This document shows positions 20,960 to 33,517 of a stretch of DNA of 64,000 bases, in pieces. Position 1 is the stretch's first letter. Each line of letters starts with the position of its first letter. Below the pieces are notes generated by a model, which was not told the DNA's origin, did not search any database, and worked only from the letters and a program-made list of their open reading frames with translations. Source of the stretch: Plantago ovata (lineage: Eukaryota > Streptophyta > Magnoliopsida > Lamiales > Plantaginaceae); the NCBI GenBank assembly GCA_028274465.1, contig CM051458.1, positions 73,967,766 through 74,031,765 of the forward strand, in the 5' to 3' direction. The translations under genes and the position numbers were made by a program.

Positions 20960-23113
20960 ATGCCGCATACACGTTCTGCAGGAACACCGCTTGCTAATTC
21001 AATTGCTGAGATCGACAGAGTCTACCACCAAAGAAGGCGACTACTTGAAAGGCGCGCACTAGAGGAAATAGAGGAAACCGATTTCTCTGAATCTCTACTT
21101 AGTCTCTTCAAGGAAATCGACGGAATGGCAGAAGCTAGACCACTAAAGGCATGGGTACAACCCACCAAGGATCGTATGAGGGGACCAGCGATAGTTCTTT
21201 CGTCTGCAACCCGAGATTTGGAGATCAAGAACCACGCATTTTAACAACTTCCGAGGTTCTATGGCTTATCAAGGGAAGATGTGATGGGATACTTGCACGA
21301 TATCGATGATTTCGTCAACCAACTCCCACGACCCGGAGCTGACATAACCACGGATGAGTTAAGGATGAAAGTTTTTGCTATGGGACTTGGCAACAGAGCC
21401 AAGTCATGGCTGAGTTCTCTTCCAGCAGGCTCGCTGGACACTTGGGAATAGGTTTTTTCAGCTTTCATGGAGAAATACTTCCCTCACACCTTGACTACCG
21501 CGCTTAAGGAGCAAATCACTGGATTCAAGCAGGACTATGATGAGACCATCTACACCGCGTTCGAGAGGTTCCAAGATCTCACGAACAAGTGCCCTCACCA
21601 TGGTTTTGAACTCTCTGACCTAGTCCAACACTTCTACAATGGACTAACCTTCGAGAACCAACAAGTGGTGGATTTCCAATGCCGAGGCAATATTTGGGAG
21701 GAAACCGCAGAAGCCGTCTGGGCAGTTTTCGAAAGGCTTGCTAAGGGTTCGCAGTTCAAGGACCCAAGAGCAATGGTTAGGAGACGTGGACCTGAAGCTC
21801 CACCGACTCAAGAAGCCCCTATGTACAGGGGGAATGGGGATCAATTCGAGTGCTTTACCAACGAATTGAAGCAAGTCCTCAAGAGAGCCACCGGAACAAC
21901 TGTTTCGAACGAAGTATGCCGAATATGCAAGAACTATGGGCATGGGGCTCATATGTGTAGACCGGAGCTGGCATACGATGATGGCAACTGGGCTCGAGGA
22001 GGCGAAGAAGAAGCCTTTGCTACGGAATTTGGCACTCAAGAAGTTAGCTACGGACAAGACGGTAGGAATCCTCGAGGTGGATTTTGGAGAAGAGGATACC
22101 GTAACAATCAAGGATATGCACCGGCTAACCAAACTTATGGACCTAACCAAGACCGTAGTAGGCTGAACTATGGTAATGATCACTACGAAAACCCCGCTCC
22201 GAAAGAGCCACAGAAGTCGAAGTCGGCTCAACTGATGGAGAACTTACAAAAGATGGTCGATCACACACAAAGTTTTCTCAAACGATATGAATAAGATTCC
22301 GAGAAACCTAGGGCAAGGCTTGATAAGTTGGAGGAGAGCACTAGGCTTGCCCATCAAAAGATGCAGGAGTTGATCGACCGAGGAGCAAGTAGGGAACAAG
22401 GCAAACTTCCTAGCAGCACTGTGAAATCGAATGCCATTACATTGGCTGATGATGTACCTGACGAAATCACCATCAGGAAGGTTGTTAGGTGCAAGTGTTG
22501 CATGAAGGAAGAACTTCTACAGGCTGAGGAAGAAGAGAAGGGCCTTGGTTCTAGCACAAGTGATGAGGAACAAGAGGATCCCGAACCACTCCCTAAAAGT
22601 TTCGATATAAAGGTAGGGATTGGTGAGCTTGAAGATGTCCGTGCCACACTAGATACGGGATCCTACTTAAACATAATTCCTTTGAATGTGTTTGAAAAGA
22701 GCAACATCGGAAAACTATCTGAGCAAAGGGCTATTGTACAACTGGCGGATGGATCCTTTATGAGACCGGAGGGCGTTGTGAAAAATGTTTTGGTCAAGAT
22801 TGGTGAAGCATCAATATACACCTATTTTGTAGTTATGCCGGCGTCTGCACCTGGAACGGGGGATGTCATACTCTTAGGGCTAACATTCTTGACTAAACTA
22901 CGCTCAGTGATGGATATCTACCAAAGAACTTGCACCATCGAAGTGAATGGCAAGCAACACGTGTTGCAAGCCATACCTGATCCACCTGAACCGCCTGATA
23001 TTACTAATCACTATTGTGGTCTTGCAGCCTATATTCTTTCTTATTCACAGCTTCGTGGCATGGAAAGGAGATCAATGAAGGGGAAGCCTAGTACACGCAA
23101 AAAGAAGAGATAG
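20960..23113 (+). pseudogene. gag-pro: Gag-protease polyprotein of N2, three nonsense codons
   Basis: A single frame of 717 codons, MPHTRS to KKKR, with stops at 21242 (TAA), 21449 (TAG) and 22292 (TAA) but no frameshift. The gag domain lies at residues about 80-240 and the CCHC knuckle CRICKNYGHGAHMC near 320-333. An aspartic protease follows, with the DTGS active site at 22652-22663 and a later VILLGLTFL segment typical of the protease fold. The frame ends with a basic tail and no reverse transcriptase. Without the stops it would give capsid, nucleocapsid and the enzyme that matures them. The intact M1 frame shows the ancestral state of the gag part. Confidence 0.9.
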
Positions 23114-24752
23114 GCGCAGACAGGAGTCGAGTCAAAGACTTTAAACAATGACGCTGTCCGGGAGGCAACCCGGAATTTTTATCGCTTTCTTTACCGCTTT
23201 AGATTTTATCTCACGAGTTTGATTGAGTATTATAGGTCACTTATACAAGCATTAGCTCTCACCTTGGATCCAGTTTCGACGTTCGGGACGAGCGACGACG
23301 TTCAGGTTTGGGGAGGAGGTTATCGCTGGTTATCTCTATACTTATCTTGCTTATGATAAACTCGTGAAATTTTTTGCATTTGCATTTGCACGTTTACTGC
23401 TTTCTTAGATTTTTTAGGTTGCATTTCACTACATTCATCCTAGGATAGACTTGCATGTTTTATATGGAGTTTATTGCCGAATTTTTTGAACTTTTTTATT
23501 GGGTAGATCAACTAGCTATGCCATTAATCGTATGCTTCATCTCTATGAATTTGTTTGAGGTTTTTCTAGCTTGGCTTGTCACATTTATGTATTGCACTTA
23601 GTTAAGCATGGTAGTCTCGACATCACTTAGTGGTGTTTTCTCTACTGCGGTTCACGAAGGCCTTTATAATAGGATGATGCATGTTAGGGTCTTATGGTTG
23701 TTTTCCCGAGTAATTATGTACCTAAGAGGCAACAAGTCTTCACCATGCTTTGAGATTGCTAAATGCCTAGGAAAGAGGTAGTGTGAGGTTGTGTGATCCT
23801 TGTTTATAACCTATTCTTCCGAATAGGTTTGGGGAGGGGGATACACCATCATAGACTTGTTTCTGTTTTTCATTTTCGTATCGTGAGTTTATTTTCCTTT
23901 TCCGTGAATTTTGTACTCCAACCTATTCTTTTGAATAGGTTTGGGGAAGTCGTGTGAGTCATTTTGTTTCTCTCTTTGTTATGCTACTGCTGGCTAAAAA
24001 AAAAATCGAGAAAAAAGGAAGAAAAAATTCCAGAAAAAAGAGAAAAAGAAAATGAAAAAAGAATCTGGAAAGAAAAAAAGAAAGAAAAAAAAGAAAGACC
24101 CCAAAAAATCAAAGAAGGGTCCAAAAAAGAAAGCCAAATAGCAGTTTAGCAATGTTTGAGTCTTTTCCATTTTTCGTATTGTTCGTAATCGTGTTGTAAT
24201 TTTCTATTTTTATTTTTTTTATCTTTTTTGTCTTGAGTGTCATCTGTTCTAGATCACCCTCGTTCTGCAATTCAGGAAGTGGTGAATAGCTTAAGACTTT
24301 ACTTGAGAGATGGGTAGAATAGGGGAGTGTTATCTTTTATAGGGAACCCTCCTTCGTTTGATGAGAACCAGTACTGGTTCGACCTCTTTTGAGGAAAAGT
24401 CTTAACATGGTGGAACAACAGTAAGTCCTCAGTTTCATAGGCACGGGGCAACCATTCTTATCTTAGCATGCTTCATTACGTCGTCACTGACTAGGTCCCG
24501 GTAGAGAATGTTACGAGAGACTATCTTGTCTTGACATAAGTGCTTATGTGGATGTGTATAAGTCAATCGAGGTATTCTTCAACCTATATTCATGCTTTGA
24601 TTTATATGGTTTTTGTTCATATGTTATTCGATAGATTCAGTAGATTAGTTCATTTTATTTGGCATGAAACTCCATTTTGTGTCTTGCATGTTTTTTGTAT
24701 TAGAGTCTAGCTTAGTTGCTTGAGGACAAGCAAAGGTTCGGTTTGGGGAGTT
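23114..24752 (+). other. 3' untranslated region and polypurine tract of N2
   Basis: No coding sequence. It holds the short inverted motif GTCCGGGAGGCAACCCGG near 23157, a PPT-like G-run at 23303-23319, hairpin plus G-run motifs at about 23809-23838 and 23920-23947, a purine-rich tract at about 23995-24140, and the polypurine tract at 24739-24752. Confidence 0.75.
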
Positions 24753-26012
24753 TGATGAATGTGTATTTTACACTTTCATTCAAGTCTTTTTCACCTATTT
24801 TAGCTATCCTCTATGTAAATTTAGCTATATTTTAGTACATTTTATTAGAATAGTGTCACGTTTCCCTTTAGATTTTATTTTATAGGTTTTGGTTGAAATT
24901 CGAAGATTTCTGGGCAATTATATTGAAGTTGACAAGGAATTGGTGTTCCAGAAGCCTATTTGGAGTATCTGAAGGTTCCCGGATAGGATTTGGAGTCTAG
25001 GGGCCGAATCTGGAGGTTAGAAGGCTACTAGAAGTCATAAACCGAGTCCGAAAAGGTGAAGAAATCCAAAACCGCGTCGAAAACGCGGAAATTCCGCGAA
25101 ATTACTGGGGGGCGAACCGCCGCAGCACGGGGCAAACCGCCCCGGAGTTTTTTCGGGCCTATATATAGTGCTCAGTTTTCTCTCCGAAAATCATATCTTT
25201 CCAAGCATACTTTCTCACCTCTCTCTATAGTTTTAGGTAGGAACTTCTCGGGGCCTGTCCTGGGAGTTCCATAGCTTAGGGGATACTTTTTCATAGCAGA
25301 TTGGAGCGCGTAGGATTGCAATCATCCGGAGATTGACAACCTTCGGTAACTTTGTATCTTACAGTTTTTATCTACTTATTTTATCTTCTTTCAATATGTT
25401 TTCTTCTATGATTTCTATTGATTGCATGCCTATTATGAGTAGCTAAACTTATCATTGGTGGTAGTGTGTGAATTCTTAGCGAGGGAAGATAATCATGCTA
25501 ATGGCTATATCGCACATTATACTCCGTGTCATTGCTTTATTTCGTTGATCAGTTGTAACCAAAATTCTCGTATGTTGTATTGATCATTATGCACAATTGG
25601 ACACTAGTCGACCATCAGACCAATTATCTTCGTAGTGTTGAATAATTACGGAACACATTAGGACAATCGTGATTGACTAGTCAGACCAAATTATCTTCGT
25701 AGTGCTTAATACTTGCAACAGGACACTAGATTGATTCAAAGATCTCTATGCAAGACCGAGGAATTTATGCATGATTATCGACCCATTATGTTAAGAAGGA
25801 CCATACTATCACCAATCTCCATTATCTGCTAGAAACCCCCTATTGCTTTCTGTCTGCTGTTTTTATATTCTTAATTAGAGTTGATAAAGCTAGTATAGTC
25901 CTGAGAGAACGACACTCGATTCATTCTACTGCTACACTACGGTTTTCGTTGTAGTTGTGGATTGCCTTTGGCTAATTACAAATTTATTTGACTGAATCTG
26001 ACACGTTCATCA
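24753..26012 (+). repeat. 3' LTR of N2
   Basis: 1260 bp, near-identical to 19575-20814 except in the GC-box region (25106-25144), which has an additional unit. TATATATA at 25160-25167. Confidence 0.9.
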
Positions 26013-27186
26013 GTACGAAGAAGTGAATCTACTACTTCGTGGAGGAAAGATGACCAAAATTCCTAACTTCGTGCGTGCTAAACGTATTGAATCTTCTGGG
26101 ACCAACAATGCAGGGCCAAGCACAGAACAAGAAGTTAGTTAAAGTTCCAAAGAACCTCAATAGAAGGATGATGAACCAAGACCATCTGAGGAAGATATGG
26201 TTGATGATGAGGTCGAAGGGGGAACTCCTACGCCAGTAGTACTTCACAAATCGTTTAATCCATATGTGCCCCCGAAACCACATGTGACATTCCCAAGTCG
26301 GATCAAGCCAGCCAAGAAGGATATTCAGGAGTCACCACTATTTCAATGCCTCTCAAAAGTTGATGTTAATGTGCCTCTCTTGGAGTTAATCCAAAACATT
26401 CCGGCTTATACGAAATTCTTTCGTGAGCTGAAGAACAACAAAAGGGTTACTTCAGGAAAGGAAGTTAATGGGGTTGAGACGGTGAATTCAATTGCCGGGT
26501 TACCTGTGAAGAATAGAGATCCTGAAAGTTTCATCATCAACATCGCTTTGGGGAATGGTCGAACCACGAAGGCTATGCTAGAGGTGGGGGCTAGCATTAA
26601 CTTAATGCCCTATTCAGTATACAAGGCCCTGGATCTTGGTGAATTGACACCAACTGGTATGGTTGTCCAAATGGCGGACCAAAGTGTGAAGAGGCCAGTT
26701 GGGATAATAGAAGATATCCTTGTGAAGGTGGACAAATTGATAATTCCAGCTGATTTTGTGGTAATGAAGTCTGCAGACGAGGGAAAGAGCCATATTCGCG
26801 AACACGTGGTACTACTTGGGAGACCATTCATGGAAACTACCAACACATGCCTTGAACTCAAAGGCAAGAAAATCTCCATGGAGGTAATGGGTGAGAAAGT
26901 TGAATTGGTAGGATGTAGCATAGGAGATAAGGAAGTCGTAGAAGAATTAAATTTTGTCGATTGCTTTGATTCTGTGATTTCTGAATTTCATCATTGCTAT
27001 GATGATCGTGAACCTCTTGAGGAAGCACTAACCATGCAGGCTGAGACGTGTTACATGACCGAAGAAGCAAGGGAATTAGTTGAAATAATGGATAGCACCC
27101 CAGAAATTCCCGTAGGAGAAGAAGTGCTTGAACCCTTAGATGAAGAAGAGGAGGAAAGTAAATTTCCTGAAGATCTTAGCTTATAA
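26013..27186 (+). pseudogene. pro: N1 gag-protease linker and protease
   Basis: Continues the N1 frame after the GTACG duplication. TAA at 26140 and TAG at 26161 interrupt the linker; then 329 codons are open to TAA at 27184. It contains LLELIQNIPAYTKFF and the protease active-site region VGASINLMPYS. The codon at 26581 reads Glu where retroviral-type proteases need the catalytic Asp, so this enzyme would be dead even without the stops. The LLGRPF segment of the protease fold is present near 26813. An acidic stretch precedes reverse transcriptase. N3 has the same domain with a different substitution. Confidence 0.85.
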
Positions 27187-28443
27187 TTAAAGCCACTCCC
27201 TGCACACCTCAAGTATGTCTACTTAGGAGAAAATCAGAAAAAACCTGTGATAGTCTCCTCACATCTTTCCAACGATGAAGAAAGTAGGCTAATTGAAATT
27301 TTGAGAGAAAATTCTGCAGCTATAGGATGGGGGGTTAGTGATATCAAGGGAATTAGCCCTACTCGGTGTGTGCACAACATCACTCTAGAACAAGATGCCA
27401 AACCCGTTAGGCAACCTCAACGTAGGATAAATCCGGCCATGCAAGAGGTGGTAAAGAAATAAGTAATCAAGTTGCTAGATGCCGATATGATTTACCCCAT
27501 TCCTGATAGTCGATGGGTGAGCCCTGTTCATGTAGTTCCTAAAAAATCAGGGGTCACGGTAGAAGAGAATGAGAAGGGAGAGTTAGTACCGGTTAGGAAA
27601 ACCACTGGATGGCGGATGTGCATTGACTATAGAAGATTAAATGCCACCACTAAGAAAGACCACATCCCTTTGCCATTTATAGATGACATGCTAAACCGCC
27701 TTGCGGGGCGAAAATTCTATTGTTTTCTTGATGGATTGTCAGTTTTCTACCAGATTCCGATTGCACCGGAGGATCAAGAGAAGACGACATTCACTTGCCC
27801 ATTCGGGACGTTTGCCTATAGGAGGATGCCGTTTGGGCTATGTAACGCCCCCGCCACTTTCCAAAGGTGCATGCTTTCTGTTTTCTCTGATATGGTAACT
27901 AAGTTTGTTGAAGTTTTCATGGATGATTTTTCTCTTTCCGGTGATTCGTTTGATGAATGCTTGCATAGATTAGATCTTGTTTTGAAAAGGTGCATTGAAT
28001 GCAATTTAACTTTAAGCTGGGAGAAAATTCATTACATGGTTAGGGAAGGCATTGTTCTAGGACATGTAGTTTCTGAAAGAGGTATTGAGGTAGACAAGGC
28101 TACGATCGAAATCATTGAAAAACTTCCCCCACCTACTTGTGTGAAAGAATTGCAGTCTTTTCTTGGTCATGTAGGGTTTCATAGGAGGTTCATTAAGGAT
28201 TTTTCGAAAATTGCTAAATCATTAAGTAGCTTGCTTGCAAAAGATGTGGTTTTCCATTTTTCTAATGATTGCCTAGTTGCTTTTAATACACTTAAGGAAA
28301 AGCTTGTTTCTGCTCCCATTGTTGTGCTACCAGATTGGAATCTTCCTTTCGAGATTATGTGTGATGCTTCGAATTTTGCTATGGGTGCTGTTTTATGCCA
28401 AAAAGTTGATAAGCAGTATCGTGTGATTTATTATGTTAGTAAG
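27187..28443 (+). pseudogene. pol: N1 reverse transcriptase (to start of RNase H), cut by N3
   Basis: Same frame as the protease, with one internal stop (TAA at 27460). Ty3/gypsy reverse transcriptase blocks are clear: SRWVSPVHVVPKKSG, TGWRMCIDYRRLN, FLDGLSVFYQIPI, FGLCNAPATFQRCM, the catalytic FMDD at 27916-27927, [12 protein letters not shown], and the thumb/connection [15 protein letters not shown]. RNase H begins with [17 protein letters not shown]3 interrupts the frame after YYVSK at 28443. It would copy the element RNA into DNA inside the particle. Confidence 0.92.
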
Positions 28444-29574
28444 TGATGAACGCGGGATTGTCAGTTCCGGATCAAGCAAATAAATTTGTTATTTAGCCAA
28501 AGGCAATTCACAACTACAACGAAAACCGTAGTGTAGCAGTAGAATAACCTCGAGTGTCGATCTCTAAGGACTATATCTAGCTTTATCAAATCTAATTTAG
28601 AATATAAAAACAGCAGACGATATAGCAAGGGTTTTTCTAACAGATAATGGAGATTGGTGATAGTATGGTCCTTCAAAGCATAACGGGTTAATAATCATGC
28701 GTAAATTCCTCGGTTTTGCATGGAGATCTTTGATCAATAAATTGTCCTGTTGTAATTATCAAACACGGAGTATAATGCGCGATATAGCCATTAGCATAAT
28801 TATCAACCCTTCGCTAAGAATTCACATGCTATCACCAACGATAAGTTTAGCTACTCATAGTTGTCATGCAATCAACAGAAATCATAGAAGAAAACACGTT
28901 GAAAGATATATAAAAATAAGTAGAAAAACTGTAAGATACAATGTTACCGAAGGTTGTCAGTCTCCGAAGAATCGCGAGATCTTACAAGCTCCAAACTGCT
29001 ATGAAAAAGTATCTCCAAAGGTATGAACCCCTGGAACAGGCTCTGGGAAGTTCCTATCTAAAACTACAGAGAAAGGTGAGAGAATAGGTCTGGAAAAGTA
29101 TGAAATTCGGAGAAAAACTGAGCAACTATATATAGTGTTCGAATTTGTGTGGGGCGAAAGGCCCCACACACCGGGCGAGTCGCCTGGTGTGGGGCGATTC
29201 GCCCCACATCCCGGGCGAATAGTAAAATCCGGGAAATTCCGCGTTTTCGACGCATTTTTGTATTTCTTCCCCTTTTCGGACTCGGTTTCTGACTTCTAGT
29301 GGCCTTCTAACCTCCAGATTCGACCCCTAGACTCCAAATCCTATCCGGAAACCTTCAGATACTCCAAATAGGCTTCTGGAACACCAATTCCTTGTCAACT
29401 TCAATATAATTGCCCGGAAATCCTCGTTTTTCAACCAAAACCTGTAAAATAAAAACTAAAGGCAAACGTGACACTATTCTAATAAAATGCACTAAAATAT
29501 AGCTAAATTAACATAGAGGATAGCTAAAATAGTTGAAAAAGACTCAAATGAAAGTGTAAAATACACATTCATCA
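28444..29574 (-). repeat. 3' LTR of N3
   Basis: 1131 bp; shorter than its partner because about 176 bp is missing at 28766/28767, where the flanking AACAC occurs at both ends of the missing segment in the other LTR. TATATATA at 29127-29134 with boxes upstream at 29149-29218. The polypurine tract lies immediately right of it (29575-29588). Confidence 0.88.
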
Positions 29575-31055
29575 AACTCCCCAAACCGAACCTTTGTTTG
29601 TCCTCAAGCAACTAAGCTAGACTCTAATGCAAAAAACAATGCAACAAATAAAATTGAGTCTCATGCCAAATAAAATGAACTAATCGACTGAATCTATCAA
29701 ATAACATATGAACAAAAACCATATAAATCAAAGCATGAATATAGGTTGAAGAATACCTCGATTTACTCATACACATCCACATATGCACTTATGTTAAGAC
29801 AAGATAGTCTCTCGTAACATTCTCTACCTGGACCTAGTCAGTGACGACGTAATGAAGCATGCTAAGATACGAATGGTTGTCCCGTGCCTATGAAACTGAG
29901 GACTTACTGTTGTTCACCATGTTAAGACTTTTCCTCAAAGAGGTCGAACCAGTACTGGCTCTCATCAAACGAAGGAGGGTTCCCTATAAATGATAACACT
30001 CCCCTATTCTACCCGTCTCTCAAGTAAAGTCTTAAGCTATTCACCACTTCCTGAATGGCAGGACGAGGGTGGTCTAGAACAGATGACACTCAAAATCAAA
30101 AGATAAAAATAGAAAATTACAACACGATTACGAACATTACAAAAATTGGAAAATGAGACACAACACTTCTTTGCTTTTTTTGGGGTCTTTTCTCTTTTTC
30201 TTTTTTTTCTTTCCAGTTTCTTTTTTCTTTTTTTTTTCTTTTTTCCTGAAGTTTTCTTTCTTTTATTTCGATTTTTTTTTTAGCCAGCAGTAGCATAACA
30301 AAAAGAGAAACAAAAATGACTCACAACGACTTCCCCAAACCTATTCAAAAGAATAGGTTGGAGTACAAAATTTACGGAAAAGGAAAAATGAACTCACAAT
30401 ACGGAAATGAAAAATGAAAAACAAGTCTAATGATGGTGTAACCCCCTCCCCAAACCTATTCGGAAGAATAGGTTATAAACAAAGGATCACACAACCTCAC
30501 ACTACCTCCTTCCTAGGCATTTAGCAATCTCAAAGCATGGTGAAGACTTGTTGCCTCTTAGGTACATAATTACTCGTAAAACAACCATAAGACCCTAACA
30601 TCCATCATCCTATTATAAAGGCCTTCGTGAACCGCAGTAGAGAAAACACCACTAAGTGATATCGAGACTACGAAGCTTAACTAAGAGAAATACATAAATG
30701 TGACAAGCCAAGCGAGAAAAACCTCAAACAAATTCATAGAGATGAAGCATATGATTAATGGCATAGTTAGTTGATCTACCCAATAAAAAAGTTCAAAAAA
30801 AAAAAATCGGCAATAAAATCCATATAAAACATGCAAGACTATCCTAGGAAAGCAGTAAACGTGCAAATGCAAAAAAATTTCACGAGTTCATCATAAGCAG
30901 GATAAGTATAGAGATAACCAGGGATAACCTCCTCCCCGAACATGAACGTCGTCGCTCGTCCCGAACGTCGAAAGTGGATTCAAGGTGAGAGCTAATGCTT
31001 GTATAAGTGACCTATAATACTCAATCAAACTCGTGAGAAAACAAATCAAAACACA
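29575..31055 (-). other. 3' untranslated region and polypurine tract of N3
   Basis: Reading leftward: a GGTTTGGGGAGG-type G-run and hairpin at about 30441-30474, a second at 30332-30359, the purine-rich tract (pyrimidines on +) at about 30175-30290, and the polypurine tract at 29575-29588. No envelope or other ORF seen. Confidence 0.75.
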
Positions 31056-32402
31056 CTAACCTTCAGTGGAGGCGGTAAGGGTAAGCTCAAGGTGATCAAC
31101 CTCCCTTTGATCACTAGATATCTCGAAGTATGGCTTCACTCGCTGGCCATTCACTTTGAAGGTATTGCCCGTCTTTGGATCAAAGAGTTTTACAGCTCCA
31201 TGGGGAGCAACTTCGATAATTTCGTACGGTCCATCCCAACGAGTACGGAGCTTTCCAGGAAATAGCCGAAGGCGAGAATTAAATACCAAAGCCTTTTGTC
31301 CAGGAATCAATTCCTTACGTACTATACCACGAATCATGATACTTCTTAGTACGTTCCTTGTAGATCTTGGCATTTTCATAAGCACCTAGTCGTACTTCAT
31401 CAAGCTCATCTAGTTGCAACAATCATTCCTCGCCAGCTTTTCCCATATCAAGATTGAGTGCTTTTATAGCCCAATATGCCTTGTGTTCCAGTTCTACGGA
31501 GTGGTCCCTATCACCGTCTTGTAGCTAGTCCTGTATGCCCATAGTGCATAATTCAATTTTCATGCCCAATCCTTCCTACTAGGCTTCACTACTCGCTCCA
31601 GGATCTTCTTAATTTGACGGTTGCTGACTTCGACTTGTCCCGATGTCTGTGGGTGATATGGTGTAGCGATACTATGGTGGACACTGTATCTCTTAAGAAG
31701 GGAGGCAAACGTTCTATTGACGAAGTGTGACCCTCCATCACTGATGATTGTCCTAGGGCACCCAAATCTTGAGAATATTACCTCCTTCAAGAACTTCATA
31801 ACCACTGCGCCGTCATTTGTTTTTGTTGGAATTGCTTCCACCCATTTAGTCACATAATCTACTGCAACAAGAATGTAAACATAGCCTCCACTTGATGGAA
31901 ATGGTCCCATGAAATCAATGCCCCATACATCGAAAGGTTCTACCACTAGATTCCCTTGAAGGGGCATTTCATCTTTCTTGCCAATACTACCACCTCGTTG
32001 ACATGGGTCACAATTCTTCACAAAACTTCGAGCATCTTTGTATAATGTTGGCCAGAAAAATCTTGCTTGTTGTACCTTGCGAGCTGTTTTCAACCCACTA
32101 TAGTGTCCTCCACAATTAAGCTCATGGCAATGGCTCAGCACACTTTGTTGTTCTTCTTGTGGCACGCATCTCCCTAGAATCCCATCAGCTCCTTCCTTGA
32201 ATAGATACGGATCATCCCATATGTAAGTCCTGCAACGCTTGGCAAGAGATCTCTTGTCTGAGGCTGAAAAGTTAGTGGGGAAAACATTTGTAGCCAAATA
32301 GTTTACAATATCCGCATACCATGGATCTTCATTAGCCTTCATTAAGTGCTCATCAGGGAGGTCCTCATTGATGGGTATCGGATCAACAGGGATATTAGGT
32401 AT
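31056..32402 (-). pseudogene. int: N3 integrase
   Basis: Open from 32342 to 31560, then a stop (TGA at 31557-31559 for a tryptophan), a damaged stretch, and the C-terminal domain at about 31325-31056. The HHCC zinc domain is complete (HCHELNCGGHYSG to KNCDPCQRGG). The DDE catalytic residues are all visible, in [18 protein letters not shown] and SGQVEVSNRQ. The C-terminal part contains [20 protein letters not shown]. Integrase joins the DNA copy to the host genome. The catalytic core is better preserved than in N1. Confidence 0.9.
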
Positions 32403-33517
32403 TCAAGAGAAATGTACTGCTACTAAATTCTCCCTACCAGCTCTATCCACTATGGTCAAATCAAAGTCTTGAAGAAAAAGGACCCTACGGATTAATCTAG
32501 GCTTAGAATCTTGCTTAGCTATCAAATGTCTCAAAGCAGCATGATCAGTATGGACCTTCACAGGATGGCCAATTAAATAAGACCTAAACTTTTGTAAAGC
32601 AAAGACAACAGCTAAAATTTCCTTTTCAGTAGTTGTATAATTAACTTGCGCAGAGTCTAGAGTCTTACTAACATAGTAAATCACACGATACTGCTTATCA
32701 ACTTTTTGGCACAAAACAGCACCCATAGCAAAATTCGAAGCATCACACATAATCTCAAAAGGAAGATTCCAGTCAGGCGGCACAACAATGGGAGCAGAAA
32801 CAAGCTTTTCCTTAAGGGAATTAAAAGCAACTAAGCATTCATTAGAGAAATGGAAAACCACATCTTTTGCAAGCAAGCTACTTAAAGGTTTAGCAATTTT
32901 CGAAAAATCTTTAATAAACCTCCTATGAAAACCTACATGGCCAAGAAAAGATTGCAATTCTTTCACACAAGTAGGTGGGGGAAGTTTTTCAATGATTTCG
33001 ATCTTAGCCTTGTATCCTCAATACCTCTTTCAGAAACTACATGTCCTAGAACAATGCCTTCTCTAACCATATAATGACTCTTCTCCCAGCTTAAGGTCAA
33101 GTTGCATTCAATGCACCTTTTCAAAACAAGATCTAATCTTTGCAAGCATTCATCAAAGGGATCACCGAAAAGGGAAAAATCATCCATGAAAACTTCAACA
33201 AATTTAGTTACCATGTCAGAGAAAACAGAAAGCATGCACCTTTGAAAAGTGGCGGGAGCATTGCATAGTCCAAATGGCATCCTCCTACAGGCAAATGTTC
33301 TGAATGGGCAAGTGAATGTCGTCTACTCCTGATCATCCGGTGCAATCGGAATCTGGTAGAAACTTGATAAACCATCAAGAAAACAATAAAACCCCGCAAG
33401 ACGGTTTAGCATATCATCTATAAATGGTAAAGGGAAGTGGTCTTTCTTAGTGGCGGCATTTAATCTTCTATAGTCAATGCACATCCGCCATCCAGTGGTC
33501 TTCCTAACCGGTACCAA
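32403..33517 (-). pseudogene. pol: N3 reverse transcriptase and RNase H
   Basis: Broken into pieces: TGWRMCIDYRRLN onward to a TAG near 33321, a frame through FGLCNAPATFQRCM and FMDD (33179-33190), a frameshift near 33015 after SERGIE, then the connection and RNase H (32966-32403) with [12 protein letters not shown] and [11 protein letters not shown]. The frame stops at 32403 just before integrase, with ADHLS changed to AVHFS. A 6-bp in-frame deletion lies in the FLDGL block. All domains have normal order and spacing for Ty3/gypsy. Confidence 0.9.

Larger units (their letters stand above)
19575..26012 (+). mobile_element. N2: gag-protease-only Athila-like element
   Basis: 6438 bp with two LTRs, primer site, one gag-protease frame, a 1.6-kb 3' untranslated region and a polypurine tract. 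Flanked by GTACG at 19570-19574 and 26013-26017. It lacks reverse transcriptase, RNase H and integrase. M1 and C have the same layout, so this is an established non-autonomous form and not a single deletion. Comparable to the published plant class of gag-carrying terminal-repeat retrotransposons (TR-GAG), although a protease is also present here. Confidence 0.9.
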
